A DNA stretch of 64,000 bases, taken from 67-14 sp020438345. Lineage in GTDB: Bacteria; Actinomycetota; Thermoleophilia; Solirubrobacterales; 70-9. Location: positions 62,001 to 126,000 of the forward strand of contig CALMSY010000026.1 in NCBI GenBank assembly GCA_937872475.1, read 5' to 3'. This document shows, piece by piece, positions 1-8,459 of this stretch (the stretch's first letter is position 1; each line of letters begins with the position of its first letter). Below the pieces are notes generated by a model. That model had not been told where the DNA came from and did not search any database. It worked only from the letters and a program-made list of their open reading frames with translations. A program made the position numbers and the translations under genes.

Positions 1-1190
1 TCTCCGACGACCGGGTGTATGTCGAGCGTTACCTCGAGGATCCCCGCCATGTCGAAGTTCAGGTTCTCGCTGACAAGCACGGAAACGTGATTCACCTCGG
101 CGAGCGTGACTGCTCGATTCAGCGCCGTCACCAGAAAGTAATCGAGGAAGCCCCGGGCCCGCATGTCGACGAAGAGATGAGGGATCGAATCGGCCGGATC
201 GCCACCGAAGCCGCAAAGGCCGTCGGGTACTACTCGGCCGGCACGATCGAAGGCATGCAGGTCGGGGACGAGTACTTTTTCCTTGAGATGAACACCAGGG
301 TCCAGGTCGAGCATTGCGTGACCGAGATGATCACCGGGGTGGACATCGTCCGCGAGCAGATCAAAATCGCCAGCGGCGAGGAACTCGCCCTGAAGCAGGA
401 CGATGTGGTGATTGACGGCTGGGCGATCGAATGCCGCATCAACGCCGAAAAGGCGGACAAGAACTTCGCGCCCGCACCCGGCCCGATCGACATCTACAGT
501 GAACCGTCCGGTCCCGGCGTCCGCGTCGACTCCGGTGTCAAGGCGGGTTCAGAAGTCACCCCCATGTACGACCCGATGGTCGCCAAGCTGATCGTCTGGG
601 ATGAATCCCGGGAGGCCGCGACCCGACGGATGCTGCGTGCCCTTGACGAATATGAGATCGCGCCGCTTTCCACCCTGATTCCATTCCACAAGACGATCCT
701 CCGGACCGAACAGTGGGAACGGGGAGAAACCTGCCGCGACCTGATGGAGGACCGGAAGTGGCTGAAGACCACGGCCCCGGAGGAGAGCGCCATCCCCGAA
801 GCCGCGGAGGGCGAAGGCGAAAAGGTTGCCCGGAACTACCTGGTCGAAGTTTCCGGCAAGCGCTTTGACGTGAAGGTGATCGGCGAAGCGAGCGGATTCG
901 CTGCGGCCGGCCCTGCGGCCGGCCGCGCCCCCAAGGCGAAGCGCGAGAGGAAGGCCGGCAAGGGTGGCGGTGGAGGCGGACCGGTGCTCGATTCCCCGCT
1001 CCAGGGTTCGATCTTCAAGCTCGAGGTGACCGAGGGTGCCGAGGTGAAAGAAGGCGACCTGATCTGTGTGATCGAGGCAATGAAGATGGAGAACGAGATC
1101 ACGGCCCACAAGGATGGCAAGATCACCAAGGTCAGCATTTCCGTTGGCGACGCTGTCGCATCCGGGGATCCCCTCGTCACAATTGAGTAA
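1..1190 (+). CDS. Acetyl/propionyl-CoA carboxylase alpha subunit (biotin carboxylase-BCCP), 5' truncated
   Basis: The reading frame is open at the window edge (frame of base 3), so the N-terminal half of the biotin carboxylase domain is missing. The visible part starts inside the ATP-grasp fold (RYLEDPRHVEVQ, GERDCSIQRRHQKV, FLEMNTRVQVEH), continues through the biotin-carboxylase C-terminal domain, then an Ala/Gly/Lys-rich linker ending in a run of six Gly, and a C-terminal biotinyl domain. The biotin-accepting Lys is in EAMKMEN (AAG at 1083-1085). The enzyme carboxylates biotin with ATP and bicarbonate, and a separate carboxyltransferase would pass the carboxyl group to acetyl- or propionyl-CoA. 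The fused BC-BCCP layout is typical of actinobacterial AccA-type subunits. Substrate choice cannot be told from this subunit. Confidence 0.95.
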   Translation, partial: SDDRVYVERYLEDPRHVEVQVLADKHGNVIHLGERDCSIQRRHQKVIEEAPGPHVDEEMRDRIGRIATEAAKAVGYYSAGTIEGMQVGDEYFFLEMNTRVQVEHCVTEMITGVDIVREQIKIASGEELALKQDDVVIDGWAIECRINAEKADKNFAPAPGPIDIYSEPSGPGVRVDSGVKAGSEVTPMYDPMVAKLIVWDESREAATRRMLRALDEYEIAPLSTLIPFHKTILRTEQWERGETCRDLMEDRKWLKTTAPEESAIPEAAEGEGEKVARNYLVEVSGKRFDVKVIGEASGFAAAGPAAGRAPKAKRERKAGKGGGGGGPVLDSPLQGSIFKLEVTEGAEVKEGDLICVIEAMKMENEITAHKDGKITKVSISVGDAVASGDPLVTIE

Positions 1191-1258
1191 GATCCCGCGG
1201 TCGCTTCGGTCCGGGCGTTGATCCGGTCGGCGCGATCCCGCTCACGAGAGGATCACCG

Positions 1259-1468
1259 ATGGAAATATTTGCCTATCTGGACCCGGGCAGCGCCAGCGCA
1301 CTGCTTGCCGCTGTACTCGCCGGAGTCGCCGGCATCGGCGCCGCTATCCGCACATTCGGTCGCAATTTTCTGGACACCCTGATGTTCTGGAAAAAGGACG
1401 AACCGGCTGTCGAAGCATCCCCGACAGCGACCCCCGGCACCGCCGAAGACAAACCGCCCGAGCAGTAG
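1259..1468 (+). CDS. Small single-pass membrane protein with YLDPGS motif
   Basis: A 69-residue protein with ATG preceded by AGAGGA. The N-terminus reads FAYLDPGSASALLAAV. One hydrophobic Ala/Gly-rich helix (about residues 12-30) follows, then a basic stretch (RTFGRNF), a short hydrophobic part and an acidic/Pro-rich tail. It ends 4 bases before the methyltransferase at 1473, so translational coupling is likely. Small proteins beginning with Y-[LI]-D-P-G-[ST] are, as far as I recall, found beside surface-polysaccharide or phosphotransferase genes, but no function is known to me. I infer a membrane partner of the downstream methyltransferase and AP-superfamily protein. Gene call good, function unknown. 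Confidence 0.8.
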   Translation: MEIFAYLDPGSASALLAAVLAGVAGIGAAIRTFGRNFLDTLMFWKKDEPAVEASPTATPGTAEDKPPEQ

Positions 1469-1472
1469 AGCT

Positions 1473-2927
1473 GTGTCAGCCGCAGAACCGGGCTCGTTCA
1501 GGGACCGGGACAGCCGCGTCGTTGTTGCCGACGACGCGATTTACCGGGCCCTGAGCCCGGAAGGCGCGGAGGACTGGGCGGCCCTGGCCGCCAGCCCCCT
1601 GGTTGATCAGTTGATGGCCAACGGTCAGCTGATCGGAACAAGAGAGGCTGACGGGTCGGTGCTAGGGGAGCTCGGCGGATCAGTGACCGGAGAGCCCGGT
1701 GGGTCGGTGACCGGAGCGTCCGGCAGTCTGCTTCCGACCGGGGTCGCAAAGGTACTCGAGCATGACCGGATCCCGTTCGTGTCCTATCCCTACGAATGGA
1801 CTTTCAGCATGCTCCGGGACGCCGCATGCCTCCAGCTCGATCTGGGTATCGCCGCCGTTGACCACGGACTCGCCCTGAAGGACGCAACGCCCTACAACGT
1901 CCAGTTCACCGGTTCCAGCCCGGTCTTCATTGACATCGGGTCTTTCGAGAAGATCAGGGAAGGCGAGCCGTGGGTCGGGTACCGGCAGTTCTGCATGCTC
2001 TATCTCTATCCGCTGCTTTTCCAGGCCCACAAGGACCTGCCGTTCCACCCCTGGCTGCGAGGATCGATCGATGGCATCGCCCCGATCGATGCGATCAAGG
2101 TCTTCTCGCTTTCTGACCGGCTGCGCCGCGGCGTTTTTCTCCACACTTCCCTTCACGCCCGGCTCGACCGCCGGGCCAACAAATCAGGCCCTGGCAGTGA
2201 GGAGGGCAATCGCACGAAGCGGGAAGTCAAACCGAGCCAGATCCAGGCGCAGCTGCAGTCAATGAAGAGACTGGTCGAGAAGCTCCGCTGGAAGGCTGGT
2301 GAAACTTCCTGGAGCGGCTATCGCCAATCCAACACGTATTCAGATGACGATGACCGGCGCAAGCAGGCTTTCGTGGCCGAAGTTGCGGCTTCTCAAAACC
2401 CGGGAATCACCTGGGACATGGGCTGCAACGACGGCGCCTATTCACGCATCGCGGCGGAGAACTCCGACCTGGTGGTCGCGTTCGACTTCGATCACGCCAC
2501 GGTCGAGGCCCTCTACCGTTCGCTCAAACAGGAGGGGAACACGAGGATCCTGCCACTGGTTTCAAACCTGGCCGATCCCTCACCCGCCCTGGGTTGGCGT
2601 GGACTTGAGCGCAAGACCCTCTCGGATCGCGGCGCACCGGATCTGATGCTGGCACTCGCCCTGATCCACCATGTCTCGATCAGTGCCAATATCCCGATCG
2701 CGGATTTCCTGCAGTGGGCCAGAGACCTGGAGACCACTCTGCTGATCGAGTTCCCGAAACGAACTGACCCGATGGTGCGCGCTTTGCTGGCGAACAAGCA
2801 TGAAGGGGCCAACCCGGACTACGACGAGGGGAACTTCGAGCGGGAACTCGAGGCCCGCTTCACGGTCGAGCGTCGCGAAGAACTCCCCTCCGGTGACCGC
2901 GTCCTCTTCCTCGCCCGGCCCCGGTAG
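1473..2927 (+). CDS. Class I SAM-dependent methyltransferase with N-terminal extension
   Basis: 484 residues from a GTG start 4 bases after the previous stop. The C-terminal half is a Rossmann methyltransferase: motif I is DMGCNDGAYS (about residue 312), followed by VVAFDFDHATVEAL (acidic SAM-ribose-binding end of strand 2) and LALALIHHVSI. The roughly 300-residue N-terminal part has a PYEWTFSML segment and an LKDATPYNVQF-x-GSSPVFID segment that resembles a kinase-like or nodulation-type (NoeA-like) N-terminal region; this likeness is from memory. A low-complexity Gly/Ser/Val insert (residues 61-84) is encoded by three 24-bp repeats. It sits between a small membrane protein and a membrane-bound AP-superfamily protein, so the substrate may be a lipid-linked or surface glycan. 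No substrate can be assigned. Confidence 0.85.
   Translation: MSAAEPGSFRDRDSRVVVADDAIYRALSPEGAEDWAALAASPLVDQLMANGQLIGTREADGSVLGELGGSVTGEPGGSVTGASGSLLPTGVAKVLEHDRIPFVSYPYEWTFSMLRDAACLQLDLGIAAVDHGLALKDATPYNVQFTGSSPVFIDIGSFEKIREGEPWVGYRQFCMLYLYPLLFQAHKDLPFHPWLRGSIDGIAPIDAIKVFSLSDRLRRGVFLHTSLHARLDRRANKSGPGSEEGNRTKREVKPSQIQAQLQSMKRLVEKLRWKAGETSWSGYRQSNTYSDDDDRRKQAFVAEVAASQNPGITWDMGCNDGAYSRIAAENSDLVVAFDFDHATVEALYRSLKQEGNTRILPLVSNLADPSPALGWRGLERKTLSDRGAPDLMLALALIHHVSISANIPIADFLQWARDLETTLLIEFPKRTDPMVRALLANKHEGANPDYDEGNFERELEARFTVERREELPSGDRVLFLARPR
1653..1724 (+). repeat. Three in-frame 24-bp tandem repeats inside the methyltransferase gene
   Basis: Three consecutive 8-codon units encode GSVLGELG, GSVTGEPG and GSVTGASG (residues 61-84). 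The DNA copies differ mainly at third positions and in the last codons, so the array is not very recent. Its length is a multiple of three, so copy-number change would keep the frame. Confidence 0.85.
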
Positions 2928-2958
2928 GAATTTGAGCACTCCGGGCGAAAGTTCGGCG

Positions 2959-5100
2959 ATGAAGCCCGGGAAGGGAGTATCCGCATTGCTTGACCGGCCG
3001 GCACCGACCCGGCGTCAGCTGCTGCTCGGTGGGGGTCATCTCGTTGCACTCTGGGCGCTGGCCTTCGTCCAGCCCCTGCTTGACCTGCTGGGCAAGAACC
3101 CCGATTTCTTTGTCGCACGCGACAACACTTCCAGCGACATTCTGATCCTCGCGATCGGCTTCACTCTGATTCCACCGCTGCTGTTGTTCCTCATCGAGTG
3201 GCTGGCAGTCAAGCTCGGCCCGAGGGCCTACCATGCGGTGCATTTTCTGCTGCTCGCGGGGATCTCGACCTTCCTTTTCATCCAGCTGATCTCCGATCTG
3301 ATCACCCCGCGATCGGTGATCATTCTGCTCCTCGCGGCGCTCCTCGGTGGGCTGCTGGCCTGGTCGGTTTACCGGTTCGTTTTCGTCAGAAACCTGATGG
3401 ACATCCTGATCATCGCGCCAGTGGTGATCCTGCTGATGTTCATTTTCACCAGCAAGACCTCCGATCTCATCTTTCCCGAGGAAAGCAGCTTCACCCTCGC
3501 AGCTGATTCCGGGGACGACCATCCGATCGTGATGATGATCTTCGATGAGTTGGGCACCTCCAACCTGATGACCGACCACCGGAGCATTGACCGGAGCCGG
3601 TACCCGAACTTCGCCCGGATGGCCCGGACCAGCACCTGGTACCGGAACCAGTCGACCACCGCCTTCTATACGCCTCATGCGGTTCCCGGAATCCTGACCG
3701 GAATCAACGCTCCGGCCGACACCCTTCCGAATTCAGGGTCACAACCGCTGAGCCTGTTCAGCCAGTTCTCGAGGAACCGGCCGCTTCATGTGCTGGAACC
3801 GGTGACGGCGATCTGTCCGGAGGACCTCTGCCCTGATCTGGAAGGAACACCCGGGCAACTCAGCCGGCTGCAATCTCTGGTCGCTGATCTGAAGTACGTC
3901 GAAGGGAAGCTCGTTCTGCCCCCCGGACTTGCCGAAACGCTCCCCGACGTAAGTTCCAACTTCGAGGATTTCGGTGCGGGAGCCGATGAATCGGCCGAAC
4001 CGGGAAAGCGCCGGATCAAACGGGGCAAACTGGTCGTGAAGGGTGAACCGGAGTCAGACCCGGAGCTCTATGAAAAGTTCATCCGGGAGATCCCGGACAG
4101 CGACCGTGGCCTGACGATGATGCATCTCCATCTGCCCCATCAGGTCTGGAAGTACGACACATCCGGCAACCAGTACAACGACAGTCCGCTTGAACAGCTT
4201 TCCCGCAGCACCGGGAAGTGGATGGTCAATTCAAACGGGATAGCGGTTTCCCAGTACCGGATGTATGTGCAGACCGGTTACGCCGACCTTCTGCTCGGCC
4301 AGATGAGGCGAAAGCTCGAGACTCTCGGGATCTGGGACAAGGCGATCGTGATCGTGACCGCCGACCACGGGATCTCTTTCGAAGGTGCCGGCGTGCCCCA
4401 GCGGCAGGCTGATGACCGCGCCATGGGTGAAGTTGCGAACCCGCCGCTATTCATCAAATACCCGGGTCAACAGCATGGTCTTGTTTCGCGCGAACACAGT
4501 ACGACCCTGGACATCGTGCCGACTATCGCCCGCGCGGTGGGAGTGACTGATATCTATGAGACCGACGGGGTGCCGCTTCAGGGTCCCGTCCCCGCCCGGG
4601 ATGTAACGATCACCGACCCCGAAGGAAACCACTTCACCGTCACCCCGGGCGAGATGGTCCGACAACGCAATGCGGCCATCGACAGGGCCAACGAGCGGCT
4701 CGGGACCGGACCCTTCTACACCCTTGGTCCGGCTCCGCTGCTGCTCGGTCGGAAGGTCCGGCCCGTTTCAGCCGGAACAGCGGATGTGCTGCTCGACGAG
4801 CCGGATCTTGGCAAGGCCTATGACCCGGGCGTGGACCTTATCCCGATGTTCGTCAGTGGAAGCTGGAATCAGCCGGTCCCTGCCGGGCCACGCAGGGCGC
4901 CGGTCTTCGCGATCGCTATCAACGGGAAGATCCGCGGGACCACGAGACCATTCACACTGGACGGAACCACCAGGTGGGGGACCCTGATCAACCCTGCTTC
5001 ACTCAAACAGGGGAAGAACCGAATCGGGATCTACCGTCTGGCAGGGAAGCGGCTGATCCCACTCGGAGGTAACACGAGAGCAACCGCCGCCGGTGCTTGA
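2959..5100 (+). CDS. Membrane-anchored alkaline-phosphatase-superfamily protein 1 (Thr nucleophile type)
   Basis: 713 residues from ATG 2959. The open frame runs further 5' into the methyltransferase gene, and TTG 2932 is a possible alternative start. Five hydrophobic helices (about 25-45, 60-80, 92-112, 118-138, 146-165) precede an extracytoplasmic AP-superfamily domain. A conserved LLG-x-NPDFFVAR stretch follows helix 1. First metal ligands are D196/E197 (MMIFDELG). The nucleophile position reads YTPHAVPGILTG, so T238 falls where sulfatases have C in C-x-P-S-R-x-x-L-L-[ST]-G. A late metal site is VTADHGISF. A C-terminal beta-rich domain contains the AINGKI motif. Thr rather than formylglycine suggests phosphotransfer or phosphodiester chemistry (LtaS-like) rather than sulfate ester hydrolysis; this is inference. 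It probably forms one transcript with 1259-2927. Paralogs lie at 10211 and 12374. Confidence 0.85.
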   Translation: MKPGKGVSALLDRPAPTRRQLLLGGGHLVALWALAFVQPLLDLLGKNPDFFVARDNTSSDILILAIGFTLIPPLLLFLIEWLAVKLGPRAYHAVHFLLLAGISTFLFIQLISDLITPRSVIILLLAALLGGLLAWSVYRFVFVRNLMDILIIAPVVILLMFIFTSKTSDLIFPEESSFTLAADSGDDHPIVMMIFDELGTSNLMTDHRSIDRSRYPNFARMARTSTWYRNQSTTAFYTPHAVPGILTGINAPADTLPNSGSQPLSLFSQFSRNRPLHVLEPVTAICPEDLCPDLEGTPGQLSRLQSLVADLKYVEGKLVLPPGLAETLPDVSSNFEDFGAGADESAEPGKRRIKRGKLVVKGEPESDPELYEKFIREIPDSDRGLTMMHLHLPHQVWKYDTSGNQYNDSPLEQLSRSTGKWMVNSNGIAVSQYRMYVQTGYADLLLGQMRRKLETLGIWDKAIVIVTADHGISFEGAGVPQRQADDRAMGEVANPPLFIKYPGQQHGLVSREHSTTLDIVPTIARAVGVTDIYETDGVPLQGPVPARDVTITDPEGNHFTVTPGEMVRQRNAAIDRANERLGTGPFYTLGPAPLLLGRKVRPVSAGTADVLLDEPDLGKAYDPGVDLIPMFVSGSWNQPVPAGPRRAPVFAIAINGKIRGTTRPFTLDGTTRWGTLINPASLKQGKNRIGIYRLAGKRLIPLGGNTRATAAGA

Positions 5101-5116
5101 TGGCCGGCGGACGCCC

Positions 5117-6769
5117 TCAGCCGGGAGGTTCGGGCCAGGGCGGAGCCCAGTTGCGGCAGCTTTGCCCCCAACAGCCCCGCAGCTCCTCGAGTTCCGCGTC
5201 GAGATAGCGGATCACCCGCCGGTACCGGGGATCACCCGCCCGGTTGTCCAGCTCCGCCGGATCGTCACGCAGGACATAGAGCTCGATGTCGCCACTCTCG
5301 TACTCGATGTACTTGTACGGGCCGAGCCTGATTCCGATGTAGTTCTGATCGGGGCTCCTTACCGAGATACCCGCACCCTTCCTGCTTTGCCCGGTCACCA
5401 CAACGGGTTCCTCCGGATAGTCGCCTGGAATCAGCCTGGTCGCGCCCTGATAGCTGGAAAGCAGAATCGGGCGTCTGGACCTCTTCTTCGGGTCGAGCCA
5501 GAACGGCTGCATGGAGCGGCCGTCAATACTCAACCCTGACCTTGCGCCGGCCAGCTTGAGGACCGTAGGGGCCACATCCTGATTGGCGACGACCTCATAG
5601 CTCCTGGTGCGCGCCTTGATTCCCGGGCCTCTGATCACCATCGGGACGCGCAAGGCCGGTTCATAGGGGAGCAGTTTGCCTCGGCTGATCCGGTGCTGAC
5701 CGGTGAAGAAGCCATTGTCCGAGGTGTAGATCACATACGTATTGGCGAGCTTGCCGGTTTCACGCAGGGCGCGGATGATCTGGCCGACGCCGTCATCCAC
5801 CGAACGCAATGCCTCAACCGACTTCCGGTATTCGTTATCGAGCTGGATGATCTCGTTGCCGGTCAACGGAGCAGCGGTGTCGGCATCTCTCAGGAATTTC
5901 GGCTTGTCAGAAAAGTCCCGTTCGTTGAACCCCCGAGGGCGGGGACCGGGTGTGCGTATCGCCGTGTCGTAGTGACGGATCGCGGGTTCCGGGCCGATCG
6001 GCGGCCGGGAATCGCCATGCGGGGTGTGGTAGTCAACCTGGATGTAGAACGGCTGATCACCGGATCTGCGGATCTGGTCTTCTGCCTGCATCGACATCGA
6101 ATCGGAGTGGTAATTGCAGATCTGAACACCCAGCCAGGGACACCCCTCCGGGTCGCGGCCACCCTGCTGGTCGTAGTACGGCCAGCCGAGCCGGTCGGTT
6201 ACCTCCCCGTCGATGTTCTGTCGATACCCGTAAAACTCTCGGGTCGAATTGTCGGTTGCGTCAGTAACCCACCGGTTCCATCCCGGCGGTACCGTCGACT
6301 CGGCCGTATCGTCGGAGCCTCCGTAAAAGTTGATGAACTTCCCGTAGTGCGCGGTGAAGTATCCGGCCCGCTGGAGGGCGACCGGCATGTTCTCCGATCC
6401 GATCGGATTGTCCCTGAAGGCTGCCCAGCCACCCCTCGCTCCGCCAATCCGGACCACGCCGTGGTTCTGGGCGTAGCGACCGCTGAGCAGTGAAGCCCTT
6501 GAAGGCGCACAAAGCGGGAACGGCGTCACATACTGGCTGAAAGTCACGCCCTTGTCCCGCAGAAGCCGGACCGTGTTCGGCATGATGAGTCGCCAGTTGT
6601 CGTAAAGATCGCGAAACCGGCCGTCAAACTCGTTGAGGGGCTGATCGTCGGTCTGGATCACGACGAAGTTCGGTCTTGTGGCCGCGTTGGCTCCCACGGC
6701 GAAAAACCCTGCTGCAGCCAGGCCGAGACACACCGAAGCCAGGGTCATGGTGACGGTGCGCCGGATCAT
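5117..6769 (-). CDS. Secreted type I (formylglycine) sulfatase A
   Basis: 550 residues. The frame is open upstream to 6841, but ATG 6769 overlaps the stop of the upstream sulfatase by 4 bases (ATGA) and is followed directly by a signal peptide (helix about 5-29, ANA-A cleavage likely). Catalytic features: D41-D42 in VVIQTDDQ (Ca/Mg ligands), formylglycine motif LCAPSRASLLSGRYAQ with C87, VDYHTPHG, TSDNGFFTGQH, and Lys in GKLLPYE. The family hydrolyses sulfate esters outside the cell after Cys is converted to formylglycine. The true substrate is unknown, and some actinobacterial members could act on phosphate or phosphonate esters. Second gene of a minus-strand pair or trio; it ends 16 bases from the convergent membrane protein gene. 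Confidence 0.9.
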   Translation of the reverse strand: MIRRTVTMTLASVCLGLAAAGFFAVGANAATRPNFVVIQTDDQPLNEFDGRFRDLYDNWRLIMPNTVRLLRDKGVTFSQYVTPFPLCAPSRASLLSGRYAQNHGVVRIGGARGGWAAFRDNPIGSENMPVALQRAGYFTAHYGKFINFYGGSDDTAESTVPPGWNRWVTDATDNSTREFYGYRQNIDGEVTDRLGWPYYDQQGGRDPEGCPWLGVQICNYHSDSMSMQAEDQIRRSGDQPFYIQVDYHTPHGDSRPPIGPEPAIRHYDTAIRTPGPRPRGFNERDFSDKPKFLRDADTAAPLTGNEIIQLDNEYRKSVEALRSVDDGVGQIIRALRETGKLANTYVIYTSDNGFFTGQHRISRGKLLPYEPALRVPMVIRGPGIKARTRSYEVVANQDVAPTVLKLAGARSGLSIDGRSMQPFWLDPKKRSRRPILLSSYQGATRLIPGDYPEEPVVVTGQSRKGAGISVRSPDQNYIGIRLGPYKYIEYESGDIELYVLRDDPAELDNRAGDPRYRRVIRYLDAELEELRGCWGQSCRNWAPPWPEPPG

Positions 6770-8433
6770 TTTCCCGGCCTTCTCTCTCCGGGCGGCAACG
6801 GCAGCCTTGTAACCGCCGCCCTGCAAAGTCGGCCTCGACAATTCCGGCGTTCGGCCAGATCCCTTGCCAGGCGAGCGGTGACCCGACGCCAGGCCGGAGC
6901 GTAGATGCGGCTACGGAGTTCTCCGGGATCGGTTTTCAGGTCGTACAGGTCCCGTTCACCATTCGCGTATTCGATGTACTTGTACCGGCCAACCCTGATT
7001 GCCGTGTAGTTGCGTGGCGGGGCGGGGGCCGAAGTTCCCGCTTCAACCACCGGGCCCTCATCCGGACCGACATAGGACTCGAGGACGATTGGTCTCAGGG
7101 TCCGTTTCGCCGGGTTCTTCCAGAATGGCTTCAGGCTACGCCCGTCGAAACCCTGCGAGAGCCTCGATCCGGTTAGCCCGAGCACGGTTGGCGCGATATC
7201 GATATTCGCGACCAGCTCGGAACTTCGGCTGCCCGGCTTGATGCCGGGCCCGCGAACCAGGAACGGCACATGGGCCGAAGCTTCATAGGGAAGGAATTTG
7301 GCACTACTCATTCGGTGTTCACCGTAAAACATGCCATTGTCTGACACATAGAAAACGTAGGTATTGGAGAGTTTGCCTGCATTCCGCAGGGCCTGGATAA
7401 TCGCCCCCACACCATCATCGACTCCCCGCAATGCCTCGGTTTCCTTCTGCCATCGGGTTTCGATTCCGATCTTCTCCTGCCGTGTCATCGGTGGAATATC
7501 CCGGATGAAAGACGGTTTGTCCGAGTTGTCGGCCTCGTTGTATCCGCGGGGTCGCGGCATTTTCGCTTTCAGAGCCGAATCGTAGTGGCGCGAAAGCGGC
7601 TGGGGACCGATCGGCGAACGATGATCCCCATGGGGGGTGTTGTAGTCAACCTGGATGTAGAAGGGCTGAGTTGACGATTCCTGTATCAGCCTGACCGCTT
7701 CCCGGCTGAACATGTCCGTCGAATGGTTGCAGGCCACTCCTTCCACGGTCTGAAGCAGGCCGGCTGCCGAACACTCGGGAGGATCAGTGCCCGCGCCGAG
7801 CATGTCGTATCCGTTGGTTCCGTACGGTCCCTGGGCCTGGCCATCAACATTGAGGCGGGTGCCGTAGTAGTAGAGGGTGTTCCCGTAGGCGGGGGTGTAC
7901 CAGCGGTCCCAGCCCGGTGGAACGGTTGGATCCACGGTGTCCATGGTGACCCCGTGGTAGTTGTTGGTGAATTTGCCGACATGGGCCGTTCGGTAGCCGC
8001 TTCTCTGAAGGGCAACCGCCAGGTTTTCATTCATGATCGGCAGGTTCTGCCAGCCTTCCCAGCCTCCGGTCGGGCCGGAATTCTTGCGGAAGCCGCTCGT
8101 ATGGGCGTACTGGCCAGAAAGCAGTGTCGCCCGGGAAGGAGCGCAAACGGGATGGCTCGCATAGTAGTTCGTGAACTCGATGCCCTTGGCCGCCAGCAGG
8201 TCAAGCGTTTTCGGCATCGTCCTCAAGGTCCGGTCGTTGGGATCCCTGAAGGTGGAACGAAGACTCTGGAAACTCTGGTCGTCAGTCTGGATGACCACAA
8301 CATTCGGCCGAACCGTGTCCTGAACTCGCGCAGCGGACGCCGGAGACGCGCTAGCGCGCCCCAGAGCCGCCGCGAAGAGCAGCGCGAAAAGCAGCACGAA
8401 CGCTGCCGGCTGGAGCAGATTCTTTCGTGTCAA
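6766..8433 (-). CDS. Secreted type I (formylglycine) sulfatase B
   Basis: 555 residues from TTG 8433, with AAGGGA 7-8 bases upstream. Signal peptide: basic MTRK, hydrophobic 8-25, then ASAS/ASAA cleavage region. Key residues: D51-D52 in VVIQTDDQ, C97 in the formylglycine motif VCAPSRATLLSGQYA, VDYNTPHGDHR, VSDNGMFYGEHR, and Lys in SAKFLPYEA. It resembles sulfatases A, C and D over its whole length, so the four are paralogs. Its stop overlaps the start of sulfatase A (ATGA). It lies 26 bases downstream of sulfatase C, so C-B-A may be a minus-strand operon. Confidence 0.9.
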   Translation of the reverse strand: MTRKNLLQPAAFVLLFALLFAAALGRASASPASAARVQDTVRPNVVVIQTDDQSFQSLRSTFRDPNDRTLRTMPKTLDLLAAKGIEFTNYYASHPVCAPSRATLLSGQYAHTSGFRKNSGPTGGWEGWQNLPIMNENLAVALQRSGYRTAHVGKFTNNYHGVTMDTVDPTVPPGWDRWYTPAYGNTLYYYGTRLNVDGQAQGPYGTNGYDMLGAGTDPPECSAAGLLQTVEGVACNHSTDMFSREAVRLIQESSTQPFYIQVDYNTPHGDHRSPIGPQPLSRHYDSALKAKMPRPRGYNEADNSDKPSFIRDIPPMTRQEKIGIETRWQKETEALRGVDDGVGAIIQALRNAGKLSNTYVFYVSDNGMFYGEHRMSSAKFLPYEASAHVPFLVRGPGIKPGSRSSELVANIDIAPTVLGLTGSRLSQGFDGRSLKPFWKNPAKRTLRPIVLESYVGPDEGPVVEAGTSAPAPPRNYTAIRVGRYKYIEYANGERDLYDLKTDPGELRSRIYAPAWRRVTARLARDLAERRNCRGRLCRAAVTRLPLPPGERRPGK

Positions 8434-8459
8434 TGCGGTAATCCCTTGGTTGCAACCGC

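Noticed and set aside
549..1109. Long minus-strand open frame opposite the biotin carboxylase gene
   Set aside because: Antisense frame produced by high GC; the plus strand carries a clearly conserved enzyme and the minus frame has no family motif.
2800..2958. Extension of the first membrane AP protein into the methyltransferase gene
   Set aside because: Ser/Arg/Thr-rich and out of frame with the methyltransferase; homologs at 10211 and 12374 start close to the first helix.
2860..3678. 272-codon minus-strand open frame opposite the first membrane AP gene
   Set aside because: His/Gln/Asp-rich translation typical of an antisense shadow; no ribosome binding site or motif.
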